A DNA stretch of 64,000 bases, taken from Candidatus Latescibacterota bacterium. Lineage in GTDB: Bacteria > Latescibacterota > UBA2968. Every line of letters begins with the position of its first letter. Position 1 is the first letter of the stretch. Location of the stretch: contig JAJEDY010000061.1 of assembly GCA_022821275.1 (NCBI GenBank), forward strand, positions 93,800-157,799. The letters are read 5' to 3'. Below the pieces are notes generated by a model. The model searched no databases. It had not been told where the DNA came from and saw only the letters and a list, made by a program, of their open reading frames with translations. Made by a program: the position numbers and the translations under genes. This document shows positions 1 through 8,163 of this stretch, one piece after another.

Positions 1-1
1 C

Positions 2-760
2 AGCCCCACAGCCTCTCTCATTCCAACCACCGCTGAAAACACGGCACCCGGAGGCCTGAGCTTCTCCGCCACATTAGACGCCTATCGCAAATTGGCAACA
101 CCGCATACGGGCAAAGCACACGCATTTTTTCACTACCTCTTCAACAGCGTCATCATCGGCCTGCTCAGCACCCTTGCATCGGTCGTCCTCGGAACGGGCT
201 GCGCGTATGGCTTTAGCCGGTTTCGCATCGCAGGCGCGCGGGACTGGCTATTCTTCATCCTCTCGACCCGCTTCCTGCCCCCACTCGCCGTTGTCGTCCC
301 CGTATTGATGATGTACCGCGCCTTTGATCTGCCCAACACACACCTGGGCCTCATCCTCCTCTACACGGCATTTAATCTCTCGCTCGCGGTCTGGCTCATG
401 AAAGGCTTCATAGACGAAATTCCCCGGGCATATGAAGAAGCCGCGCTCGTCGATGGATACAGCCCACTTCAAGCATTTTACAAAATCATCTTACCTCACT
501 CTGCAACGGGCATGGCTGTTACCGCCGTCTTCTGCCTCATATCCGCCTGGAATGAATACGGCTTCGCGCTCGCGCTCAACAACGCCGAAGCCGTCACCGT
601 ACCCGTCTATTTTGCCGGACTTCAGGGCAACATCCAGGGCATACCCTGGCCGCAGATTGCCGCGGGCGTCCTCATCTTTGTCGTGCCAATTGTAAGTTTC
701 ACAGTACTCGTCCGCAATCATCTGCTGCGGGGCGTGACCTTTGGAACAATTAAACAGTAA
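2..760 (+). CDS. Sugar ABC transporter permease, MalG type (5' end outside window)
   Basis: Inner-membrane permease subunit of a carbohydrate ABC importer. The frame is open to the left edge of the window, and the residues before the TTG at 92 read as a loop ahead of a membrane segment, so the gene starts upstream and the TTG is not the true start. Hydrophobic segments alternate with short loops, and the cytoplasmic EAA loop that docks the ATPase is clear (EAALVDGYSPLQAFYKIILP, about residue 116 counted from the TTG). It ends at TAA two bases before the first ATPase gene, so it is co-transcribed with it. Family assignment rests on the EAA loop and overall pattern; the substrate cannot be read, though sugars or polyols are usual for this subfamily. 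Confidence 0.9.
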   Translation, partial: SPTASLIPTTAENTAPGGLSFSATLDAYRKLATPHTGKAHAFFHYLFNSVIIGLLSTLASVVLGTGCAYGFSRFRIAGARDWLFFILSTRFLPPLAVVVPVLMMYRAFDLPNTHLGLILLYTAFNLSLAVWLMKGFIDEIPRAYEEAALVDGYSPLQAFYKIILPHSATGMAVTAVFCLISAWNEYGFALALNNAEAVTVPVYFAGLQGNIQGIPWPQIAAGVLIFVVPIVSFTVLVRNHLLRGVTFGTIKQ

Positions 761-762
761 CC

Positions 763-1821
763 ATGCCATTTCTCGAACTTCAAAACCTCCAAAAAACCTA
801 TCCCGACGGCACGCGGGCAGTCAGGGGAATTGACCTGCAAGTTGACCAGGGGGAATTTATCGTCCTGCTCGGACCCTCCGGATGTGGAAAAACAACCACA
901 TTGCGGATGATCGCTGGCCTGGAAGATCCAACCGACGGACAGATCACACTCGACAACCAGAACGTCACGCACCTGCCGCCATCTCAACGCGATGTGGGAT
1001 TTGTCTTCCAGTTTTACGCGCTCTACCCGCACATGACCGTCCAAAAAAACATCGCTTTTCCACTCGAAAACATCGGCACATCCCCCACCGACATCGAAGC
1101 GGCGATAGACCGCGTTGCCCGCGCCCTGAGTATTGAAACATTACTCAACCAATACCCCAGACAACTCTCAGGTGGAGACCAACAGCGCGTCTCTCTTGCC
1201 CGTGCAATGGTACGCACACCGGATATCTATCTCATGGACGAACCCCTGGGCACACTCGACGCAGAACATCGATTGGAACTCAGAGCATTTATACGCCGCC
1301 AACAACTGTCACTCTCCATAACGGCGATCTACGTCACACACGATCAGGAAGAGGCCATGAGTCTGGCAGATCGCATTGTCGTCATGGACGGCGGCAAAAT
1401 CAGACAAATCGGATCCCCATCAGAAATCTACAACCATCCCGCAGATCTCTTTGTCGCAAACTTTGTCGGCAGCCCGGGCATGAATCTATTAACCGGACAA
1501 ATAGTGCAACGCGAGGACGGACTATCTTTTACCCATCGCGACACAGACATTCACATCCCCATCCACGCGAACACCGCGCCCGCGCGGGTCATCCTCGGCA
1601 TGCGTCCGGAATTTATCCGTCCCGCCAACCGCGGCATACCTGGCAAAGTCATCCTCAGCGAATACCTCGGCAGCCACGGTTACGCACATATAGATACACC
1701 AATAGGCGAACTCATCATGCGTTCAACCGACCGCCTTACCATCGGAGAAAAAATCCATCTACACCTGAATGAAACCCATATTCGCCTATTCGATCCAGAC
1801 ACGGGAACATCTCTCACATGA
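763..1821 (+). CDS. Sugar ABC transporter ATP-binding protein (MalK/UgpC-like), first copy
   Basis: ATPase of the importer encoded by the preceding permease gene. Walker A is GPSGCGKTT (about residue 38), the Q-loop is VFQFYALYPH, the signature is LSGGDQQRV, Walker B is IYLMDEP, followed by a D-loop and the H-loop YVTHDQEEA. The C-terminal third is a TOBE/OB-fold regulatory region typical of the MalK-UgpC group, and 352 residues is a normal length. It begins two bases after the permease stop and its last codons overlap the next ATPase gene in an ATGA arrangement. The signature has D where many relatives have Q, which is tolerated. Having a second, different ATPase next door suggests a heterodimeric pair. 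Confidence 0.93.
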   Translation: MPFLELQNLQKTYPDGTRAVRGIDLQVDQGEFIVLLGPSGCGKTTTLRMIAGLEDPTDGQITLDNQNVTHLPPSQRDVGFVFQFYALYPHMTVQKNIAFPLENIGTSPTDIEAAIDRVARALSIETLLNQYPRQLSGGDQQRVSLARAMVRTPDIYLMDEPLGTLDAEHRLELRAFIRRQQLSLSITAIYVTHDQEEAMSLADRIVVMDGGKIRQIGSPSEIYNHPADLFVANFVGSPGMNLLTGQIVQREDGLSFTHRDTDIHIPIHANTAPARVILGMRPEFIRPANRGIPGKVILSEYLGSHGYAHIDTPIGELIMRSTDRLTIGEKIHLHLNETHIRLFDPDTGTSLT

Positions 1822-2870
1822 ATGACCCATTTCTCAAAATAGACAACCTGTCCAAAAATTATGGCGAAACGCAGGCACTCTCGGAAATCTCGCTCTCTCT
1901 TCACGCCGAAGAACTCCTCGTCATCCTGGGACCAACAGGCGCGGGAAAAACAACGCTCTTGCGCATCATCGCGGGCCTCGAAACAGCGGATGCCGGACGC
2001 ATCGCCGTCAAAGGCGCAGATATAACCCATCAGCTACCCGCAGAACGCGACATCGCCCTCGTCTTTCAGAACTTCTCGCTCTACCCCAACAAAACCGTGC
2101 GCCAGAACCTCGAATTTCCACTCCAGGCACCCGGGCGCAACCTCTCCAAAGAAGACATAGCAAACAGAATTGCTCACAGCGCCGACCTGCTCCGCATAAC
2201 CCCGCTATTAGACCGGCCCGCCACACGCCTATCCGGCGGCGAAATGCAGCGCGTTGCAATCGGACGCGCCATTGTGCGCCAACCCCAACTCTTTCTCTTA
2301 GACGAACCCCTCACCAACCTGGATGCAAAATTGCGCGAAGTACTGCGCGTCGAACTCATCCGCCTCCAGCGCGACCTGGGCACACCCATGATTTACGTCA
2401 CCCACGACCGAATTGAAGCCCTCTCGATGGGCGACCGAATCGCCGTATTATCCGAAGGAAAAATCCTCCAAATCGGCTCCCCAGAAGAAATCTACCAGCA
2501 ACCCAATTCTCCGACCGTCGCCCGTCAACTCGGCTATCCCCCCATCAACACCATAGACGTCCACAAACGGCGAGGTCAATGGTCCACCGCCTCAAATCAC
2601 CCCATCATGACCGCAGACCACAACGCCCCTTCAAACGCCACCCTCGGTATCCGTGCGGAAAATATTTCCCCCCGTGGAGGTGAAATCCCCGCAACCATCG
2701 AAGTCGTCGAAGACCTCGGCGCATCGACCATCTTGCTCGCCGACTGGGCGGGACAACCCATCCAGATCTTGACATCCGGCGAGCAACCGTGGCACATCGG
2801 GGATGAGATATACCCATCTATTGATCCAGACCGCGTACTGGTGTGGGGAACCACAGATGAACAGGGATGA
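1818..2870 (+). CDS. Sugar ABC transporter ATP-binding protein, second copy
   Basis: Second ATPase of the same importer. Walker A is GPTGAGKTT, the Q-loop is LVFQNFSLYPNKTV, the signature LSGGEMQRV, Walker B LFLLDEP and the H-loop YVTHDRIEA, followed by a TOBE-like C-terminus; 350 residues. Its ATG overlaps the stop of the first ATPase gene (ATGA at 1818), a sign of translational coupling and equal expression. It is clearly diverged from the first copy rather than a recent duplicate. A permease with two MalK-like ATPases recalls the GlpS/GlpT arrangement of rhizobial glycerol importers, whose Walker A also has Thr in the third position; that link is inference from architecture only. Confidence 0.92.
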   Translation: MNDPFLKIDNLSKNYGETQALSEISLSLHAEELLVILGPTGAGKTTLLRIIAGLETADAGRIAVKGADITHQLPAERDIALVFQNFSLYPNKTVRQNLEFPLQAPGRNLSKEDIANRIAHSADLLRITPLLDRPATRLSGGEMQRVAIGRAIVRQPQLFLLDEPLTNLDAKLREVLRVELIRLQRDLGTPMIYVTHDRIEALSMGDRIAVLSEGKILQIGSPEEIYQQPNSPTVARQLGYPPINTIDVHKRRGQWSTASNHPIMTADHNAPSNATLGIRAENISPRGGEIPATIEVVEDLGASTILLADWAGQPIQILTSGEQPWHIGDEIYPSIDPDRVLVWGTTDEQG

Positions 2871-2896
2871 AAACCCGTAGACATGAGTATCGGTTG

Positions 2897-2925
2897 TTTA
2901 CTTTGCGGCTGGGTTTGGATATATT
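2897..2925 (+). promoter_or_regulatory. Possible promoter for the toxin-antitoxin pair
   Basis: TTTACT at 2897-2902 and TATATT at 2920-2925 are separated by 17 bases and lie about 55 bases ahead of the antitoxin start. The match is moderate, but the same GATATATTCT string recurs at the groES promoter in this window. Confidence 0.35.
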
Positions 2926-2979
2926 CTATGGGTGACCATTACTGGGATGCCTCTCTCATTTTTAAGGAGGACAATCACA

Positions 2980-3210
2980 ATGAGCAATGATAGAACTACA
3001 GAAACGACAGTCACGCTGAGCATTCAGCAACTGGAAGGACTTATCCGCAAGGTGGTTCGCGAAGAACTCATCGAATTGGTAAAACAGAAACCAGCAATTT
3101 TCAATCTCGATAAGAATACTCCGCTTTATGAGGATATGGAGGATATTCTCAAAAGAAAAAAATCCGGTCAATTGAAGTTTTATACGCATGCAGAAATTTG
3201 GGATGAATGA
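2980..3210 (+). CDS. Small antitoxin-like protein of a type II toxin-antitoxin pair
   Basis: A 76-residue protein, mostly helical and charged. A strong ribosome site (AAGGAGG at 2964-2970) sits 9 bases before the ATG at 2980, so the longer frame starting at 2932 is rejected. The N-terminal half (a short IQQLEGLIRKVVREEL helix) looks like a dimerising segment, and the C-terminal tail (YEDMEDILKRKKSGQLKFYT) resembles the toxin-wrapping tails found in antitoxins encoded before RelE-type toxins. The gene overlaps the toxin start by 8 bases, the classical coupled layout. I cannot assign it to a named antitoxin family with certainty. Confidence 0.7.
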   Translation: MSNDRTTETTVTLSIQQLEGLIRKVVREELIELVKQKPAIFNLDKNTPLYEDMEDILKRKKSGQLKFYTHAEIWDE

Positions 3211-3532
3211 ATATCAAGCGTTTTATGAGGGCCGATTCGCCCGAAACCTTTCTCGCTACTCGAATATACGCCAGCGCATCAAGCGAAGAGTTGAGCAGAT
3301 TCTCAAAAACCCCTATGATCGCACAGAACGTCTTGGGCAGGTTTCTGGAGGATTAGATTTGCGGGGTTGCCGCAGTGCTCGGGTAGATAGAAACTTCAGA
3401 CTGATTTTTGTTATCTGTGAAGAATGTCGGTATATACAAGCGTGTCAGTATTGCCTTTGCGAGGGCAGAGAAGATAAAACAATTGTTTTCTTAACGGTTG
3501 GGCCACACAATAGGGCTTATACGATGAGATGA
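3203..3532 (+). CDS. RelE/ParE-like toxin (mRNA interferase or gyrase-poison fold)
   Basis: About 109 residues starting at the ATG at 3203, which overlaps the antitoxin stop codon. The pattern of helices rich in Arg, then the strands RVDRNFRLIFVI and IVFLTVGPHNRAY, matches the RelE/ParE superfamily core. Four cysteines (ICEECRYIQACQYCLC) form a hairpin between the strands, which is unusual for the family and may bind zinc; this is seen in the sequence but its role is inferred. An upstream in-frame ATG at 3188 exists inside the antitoxin gene and is less likely. The toxin would act in the cytoplasm and be neutralised by the preceding gene product. Confidence 0.75.
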   Translation: MNEYQAFYEGRFARNLSRYSNIRQRIKRRVEQILKNPYDRTERLGQVSGGLDLRGCRSARVDRNFRLIFVICEECRYIQACQYCLCEGREDKTIVFLTVGPHNRAYTMR

Positions 3533-3767
3533 ACATAGAGCGAAAAAAAATGTAAAATGTAAAAAAATGATCCATACAAGTTCCAGATGAAAAAAATGCA
3601 TTTGTTCAATCTCACCCTCTTGTTTCTGATGCGATTTACCAACTCTGGAAAAATCAGTGCCGCCACCGCAGAGGACGTAGCCACTAACATGAGGAACTGA
3701 CTGTGGAAGCGTTTATCATTTTGAACCAGAGTAAACGACCATCTACAAAGCGGATCGAAACAAAAAA
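3533..3767. other. Intergenic stretch with a possible gene relic
   Basis: AT-rich spacer between the toxin gene and the rel terminator. It contains the runs AAAATGTAAAATGT and one 37-codon frame at 3587-3700 that begins like a membrane leader (MKKMHLFNLTLLFLMRF) but has no ribosome site and no recognisable continuation. It may be the remains of a lost gene; nothing firmer can be said. Confidence 0.3.
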
Positions 3768-3800
3768 GCCGACGCGAAAAACGTCGGCTTTTTATTTTTT
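3768..3800. terminator. Bidirectional rho-independent terminator
   Basis: GCCGACG (3768-3774) pairs with CGTCGGC (3782-3788) around a 7-base loop, with a T-rich run to the right and an A-run (AAAAAA) to the left. It can stop the leftward rel transcript and any rightward transcript from the toxin-antitoxin pair. Confidence 0.85.
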
Positions 3801-3811
3801 TATTCCACCAC

Positions 3812-5584
3812 TCATGATGAACCCTCCGGAGAATCTTCAAGGCGATAGGCCGAAGTGATATTGGGAATCTTGCGGAGATTTTGCAGAAGCTCTTCGAGGT
3901 GGTCGGCATCTTTGATCTCCACCTGGAACTGATCGTCGATCTCCTCGCGCCTGGTCTCGATACTGGCACCCACAATGGGAACACCGAGATTGGACATAAC
4001 CTGTGTCATATCGGACAACAAATTGGTGCGATCCTTGCCAGTGACCTTTATGGTCGCCGTAAAAGTCTCTGTCTGATCGCGATCAACCATATCGCGCCCC
4101 AGGCGAACGCTCTGATTAAAAGCCTCTTCGCGCAGAACCCGTCGAATACAACTTCGCGCCTTCGCACTCTTGACAAAATCGAGCCAATCGCGGTGCGGAC
4201 GCTGGCGCGGCGACGTAATAATCTCAACCGTCTGCCCTGTTTCAAGCGGCGTAGATAATGGCATCATCTGGCGATCAATGCGGGCACCCACGCAACGGTT
4301 GCCAACCTCGGTATGCACTGCAAAAGCAAAATCCACAGGTGTGGCCTCATCGGGAAGCTGAATCAAATCGCCCTGAGGCGTAAAAACATAAATCTCATTA
4401 GAAAAGAGATCGACCTTAAGCTCTTCAATAATCTCTCGAGGATCTGATGTCTCCCCCTGCCACTCGAGCATATTGCGAAGCCCATCTATGTGTTGATCGA
4501 GCTCCGACCTTTCTGGAGACCCTTCTTTGTAAAGCCAGTGTGCTGCAATACCCTCCTCTGCTGTCTGGTGCATCTCGTGGGTGCGTATCTGCACCTCGAT
4601 CATCAACCCGCGCGGGCCTATCACCGTCGTATGCAAAGACTGGTACATATTGCTCTTGGGCGTTGCAATAAAATCCTTAAACCGGGGCATAACCGGTGTA
4701 TAAAGCGAATGAATCATACCCAGAACGTGATAACATTCCTGAACCGTATCGACCAATATGCGAATGGCTAACAAATCATAGATATCTTCAAAAGCTTTGC
4801 TCCGCGTCTGCATCTTCCGGTGAATACTGAAAAAATTTTTGGGACGCCCGGTGATCTCCGCTCGAATATTTGCTTCCTTGAGTATTTTTTGCAGCGGCAC
4901 GCGCATCTCTTCAATATAAGCCTCGCGTTCTCGTCTCTTAAGACGGATCTTTTTGCTAATCGCGCGATAGGCCTCGGGTTCGAGCCACTTGAGAGCCAGG
5001 TCTTCAAGCTCCCACCGAATGCGCGCAACCCCCAAACGGTGCGCCAGAGGCGCGTAAATATCGAGACTCTCGCGCGCCATGCGCTCGCGCGTCTCAGGAG
5101 GCAGGGGATCCAGCGTACGCATATTGTGCAGACGTTCGCAAAACTTAATGAGAACAACGCGCAAGTCATTGATCAAAGACAGAAACATCTTGCGGAAATT
5201 CTCAGCTTGATCGGCCTCTTGCGATTGAAAAGACAGATCTTTGATCCTGGTCACACCGGCAACCAGATCGGCAATATGAGAACCAAAATGACGCGCGATT
5301 TGCGCGTGGGTTGCTGTACCCCGCGCTATGGTATCGTGCAAAATACCAGCCACCAGAGTCGAAGTATCCTGATTGAGATCTATCAGAATGCGCCCGACCT
5401 CAAGCGCGTGTACAATATACGGCTGGCCCGACTTGCGAAAATAATTCTGATGTGCCTTCCTCGCAAAATAAAAGGCGCGGGTCAAGAGTTTTACATTGTG
5501 ATCGGAACGACTTTGAAGCGCATGCTGGAGAAATGCGTCAAAGGTGGGATCATCTGCAAGGGATTTTGGGGAGGGTTTGGTCAT
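3812..5584 (-). CDS. rel: Rel/SpoT-family (p)ppGpp synthetase, short form with degenerate hydrolase site
   Basis: Alarmone enzyme, 590 residues against roughly 700-750 in usual long RSH proteins. Order: HD hydrolase region (about 35-180), synthetase region (about 225-355), TGS domain (about 396-458), a short helical stub, ACT domain (about 508-585). The synthetase keeps RFKD (301-304), Tyr314 and Glu330 of EVQIRT. In the hydrolase site His59, His83 and Asp84 are present, but the catalytic Glu-Asp pair that follows HD is Ala87-Arg88, and the metal-ligand Asp of the DRLHN motif is Glu150. Most of the helical domain and the Cys-containing zinc-finger region before ACT are missing. Synthetase function is likely; hydrolase function is doubtful. 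It starts 16 bases after glgP ends, so the two are probably co-transcribed. Confidence 0.93.
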   Translation of the reverse strand: MTKPSPKSLADDPTFDAFLQHALQSRSDHNVKLLTRAFYFARKAHQNYFRKSGQPYIVHALEVGRILIDLNQDTSTLVAGILHDTIARGTATHAQIARHFGSHIADLVAGVTRIKDLSFQSQEADQAENFRKMFLSLINDLRVVLIKFCERLHNMRTLDPLPPETRERMARESLDIYAPLAHRLGVARIRWELEDLALKWLEPEAYRAISKKIRLKRREREAYIEEMRVPLQKILKEANIRAEITGRPKNFFSIHRKMQTRSKAFEDIYDLLAIRILVDTVQECYHVLGMIHSLYTPVMPRFKDFIATPKSNMYQSLHTTVIGPRGLMIEVQIRTHEMHQTAEEGIAAHWLYKEGSPERSELDQHIDGLRNMLEWQGETSDPREIIEELKVDLFSNEIYVFTPQGDLIQLPDEATPVDFAFAVHTEVGNRCVGARIDRQMMPLSTPLETGQTVEIITSPRQRPHRDWLDFVKSAKARSCIRRVLREEAFNQSVRLGRDMVDRDQTETFTATIKVTGKDRTNLLSDMTQVMSNLGVPIVGASIETRREEIDDQFQVEIKDADHLEELLQNLRKIPNITSAYRLEDSPEGSS

Positions 5585-5600
5585 AGCGACCTCCGCATCA

Positions 5601-8144
5601 TCACGCCCAGGTAATTAACCCGGTATCAGATATTGAATTGATGTCCTGGTGGTGCGGGCGGATGCGAACCGTATAGCCCCACCGGCCGCTTTTTTGCAAA
5701 GGCAAGCGCCCCACAAAAGTATGGGAATCCACCAGCATCATCGACAGCGACTCGCCCTGAACAATTTGCCCCTCTGTGCCAACCTGCCCATGAAAAATTT
5801 CGACAACCACATCCTCTACGGTCAAGTCGCCCAGCGCGATATCCGCGCGAATCTCGATCTTATCGCCCACATGTGATGTTTGCGTCTGGCTCGACGTCAC
5901 AGAACGGATCGCAACATCTCGCCACGCCTGGTGAACTCTATTTTTCCATTCAGCCAGCGCACGGGCTCTTGCGCCATCATTATCCGAAAGATCTCTCGAT
6001 CGCGCATGCGCCTTCAAATAGAACCGCTCGGTATATTCCTGCACCATGCGATGCGTATTGTATTTTGGACACAACACGCGCATGGCATTTTTCATGCGGG
6101 CGATCCATCCTCTGGGCAACCCATCCACACCGCGATCATAAAAAAGCGGCACCGCTTCTTTCTCGAGAATATTGTAAATTGCCCGCGCCTCAATCTGATT
6201 TTGATACGCCGGATCGTCGTATTCTTTGCCGTGTCCGATCTCCCAGCCCAATTCCGGTTGATACGCTTCTGCCCACCAGCCATCGAGCACACTGAGATTT
6301 AGCGCGCCATTGGCAACGGCTTTCATGCCACTGGTACCACTGGCCTCCTGGGGCCTCATCGGCGTATTCAGCCAGATATCGACCCCCTGCACGAGAAAAC
6401 GCGCCACACACATATCGTAATTTTCGATAAAAACCAGACGGCGGTGGAGATACTCCCGCTGCGTAAGACCAAAAATTTCCTGAATAAACTCCTTCCCCGC
6501 ATGGTCTTGAGGGTGTGCTTTACCCGCAAAAATAACCTGAACAGGACGCTCCTCATTGCACAGGATGCGCGTGAGCCTTTCGAGATCGTGAAACAAAAGG
6601 GTTGCGCGTTTGTACGTAGCAAACCGCCTGGCAAAACCAATCGTAAGCGCATCGGACGTCAGGACTTCGTCGGCGCGCGCCATATCGATTGACGACGCTG
6701 TTTCTCGCTGCAACTGCATTCTGAGACGTTGCCGCGCAAATGCAACGAGGCGTTCTCTTCTGCGCTCGTGAACGCGCCAGAGTTCCTCGGGCGGAATGTG
6801 GTCTATCGTCTCCCACACACTCTGATCGTGTGGTTCCTCCAGGCGTCGAGGTCCCATATAATTGTCTTCAAGAGCGCGCATTTGTTGCGAAATATGGGAG
6901 GCAATATGAACGCCATTGGTAATCGACGCAATGGGAATTTCATTCTTCGGCAACCCAGGCCACAGCGATTGCCACATCGTGCGCGAGACCTCGCCATGGA
7001 GCTTGCTCACGCCATTGCGATAGGACGAAAGATTGAACGCCAGCACAGTCATATTAAAACCGTCGCTGGCTCTTTGGGAACCTCCCTGTCCCAAAGCGAG
7101 AAACGCAGACATGGAAAGGCCGAGTTCATGCGCATAAGAACTGAAATATTTTTCGATCAGAGACACCGGAAAAACATCGTGCCCGGCTGGAACGGGCGTA
7201 TGGGTCGTAAAAACATGACCTGCTGACGTGTACTCTGCGGCCTGATCAAATGTAGCACCTTTATTGTGCATCTCCTGCCGGATGCGTTCCAGCCCCAGAA
7301 AAGCCGAATGCCCTTCATTCATGTGGCATACCGTAGGCTGTATGCCACATGCGTTGAGCGCACGCACGCCGCCAATACCCAGCAGAATCTCCTGTCGGAT
7401 GCGCGTTTCACTATCCCCGCCGTAGAGCTGTGCCGTAATTTCGCGGATAGACGGCGGGTTTTCCATCAAATTGGTATCGAGCAAATACAGGGGAATGCGC
7501 CCAACCTGCACCTTCCATATCCGCACCCGGGCTTCCCCCTCGGGATATTCGAGAGTAACGATCACATCCCGACCGCGTTCATCGCGAACAATCTGGACGG
7601 GCAACGCGTAATAGTCATTTTCGATATATTCTTCTTGTTGCCAACCGTCATTTGTGAGATACTGCCTGAAATAGCCGTGTTGATACAGCAGACCCACGGC
7701 AGAAAATGGCAACCCCAGTGTGCTCGCAGACTTGAGATGATCCCCAGCCAACACCCCCAGACCCCCCGAATAGATCGGCAGACTCTCGGTAAGACCAAAC
7801 TCCGCTGAGAAATAGGCGATTTGAATATCGGACGCTGTTTTGTCGTGGGTGGAATGAAAATAGGTCTCCCCATCCATAAATGCGCGGAAAGACTCAGAGA
7901 CCCGCTTAAAATGCGCCATGAATCCCGGATTTTCAGAAAGCTGATTGAGGCGCTCCTGGCTGATATCATTGAGCATACGCACCGGATTGTGATAAACTGT
8001 TTCCCATAGAATGGGATCGATGCGTCGAAAGAGATCCATCGTATCGGGATCCCACGCCCAGCGCAGATTATAAGCCAGTGCTTCGAGACCCTGAAGCGCT
8101 TTGGGCAATGAGGGTTTGACGACAAAAGTAGAAATTGGTTTCAC
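5601..8144 (-). CDS. glgP: Alpha-glucan (glycogen/maltodextrin) phosphorylase
   Basis: Releases glucose-1-phosphate from glycogen or maltodextrin with pyridoxal phosphate. The 847-residue protein starts at a GTG (MKPISTFVVKP) behind AGGGG. The N-terminus carries the DUF3417 module of the Thermotoga-type phosphorylase branch (LAYNLRWAWDPDTMDLFRRI, about 25-45), and the PLP lysine is Lys608 in EASGTSGMKAVANGA. The stretch HMNEGHSAFLGLERIR is also typical. It is the upstream gene of a pair with rel, which would tie storage-glucan breakdown to alarmone synthesis; that connection is an inference from spacing. Cytoplasmic. Assignment is firm at family level; glycogen versus maltodextrin preference is not visible. 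Confidence 0.95.
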   Translation of the reverse strand: MKPISTFVVKPSLPKALQGLEALAYNLRWAWDPDTMDLFRRIDPILWETVYHNPVRMLNDISQERLNQLSENPGFMAHFKRVSESFRAFMDGETYFHSTHDKTASDIQIAYFSAEFGLTESLPIYSGGLGVLAGDHLKSASTLGLPFSAVGLLYQHGYFRQYLTNDGWQQEEYIENDYYALPVQIVRDERGRDVIVTLEYPEGEARVRIWKVQVGRIPLYLLDTNLMENPPSIREITAQLYGGDSETRIRQEILLGIGGVRALNACGIQPTVCHMNEGHSAFLGLERIRQEMHNKGATFDQAAEYTSAGHVFTTHTPVPAGHDVFPVSLIEKYFSSYAHELGLSMSAFLALGQGGSQRASDGFNMTVLAFNLSSYRNGVSKLHGEVSRTMWQSLWPGLPKNEIPIASITNGVHIASHISQQMRALEDNYMGPRRLEEPHDQSVWETIDHIPPEELWRVHERRRERLVAFARQRLRMQLQRETASSIDMARADEVLTSDALTIGFARRFATYKRATLLFHDLERLTRILCNEERPVQVIFAGKAHPQDHAGKEFIQEIFGLTQREYLHRRLVFIENYDMCVARFLVQGVDIWLNTPMRPQEASGTSGMKAVANGALNLSVLDGWWAEAYQPELGWEIGHGKEYDDPAYQNQIEARAIYNILEKEAVPLFYDRGVDGLPRGWIARMKNAMRVLCPKYNTHRMVQEYTERFYLKAHARSRDLSDNDGARARALAEWKNRVHQAWRDVAIRSVTSSQTQTSHVGDKIEIRADIALGDLTVEDVVVEIFHGQVGTEGQIVQGESLSMMLVDSHTFVGRLPLQKSGRWGYTVRIRPHHQDINSISDTGLITWA

Positions 8145-8163
8145 AGTATTTGGCCCCTAAATT

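Noticed and set aside
3587..3700. Short frame beginning MKKMHLFNLTLL as a small secreted protein
   Set aside because: No ribosome site, 37 codons, no recognisable continuation; treated as a possible relic only.
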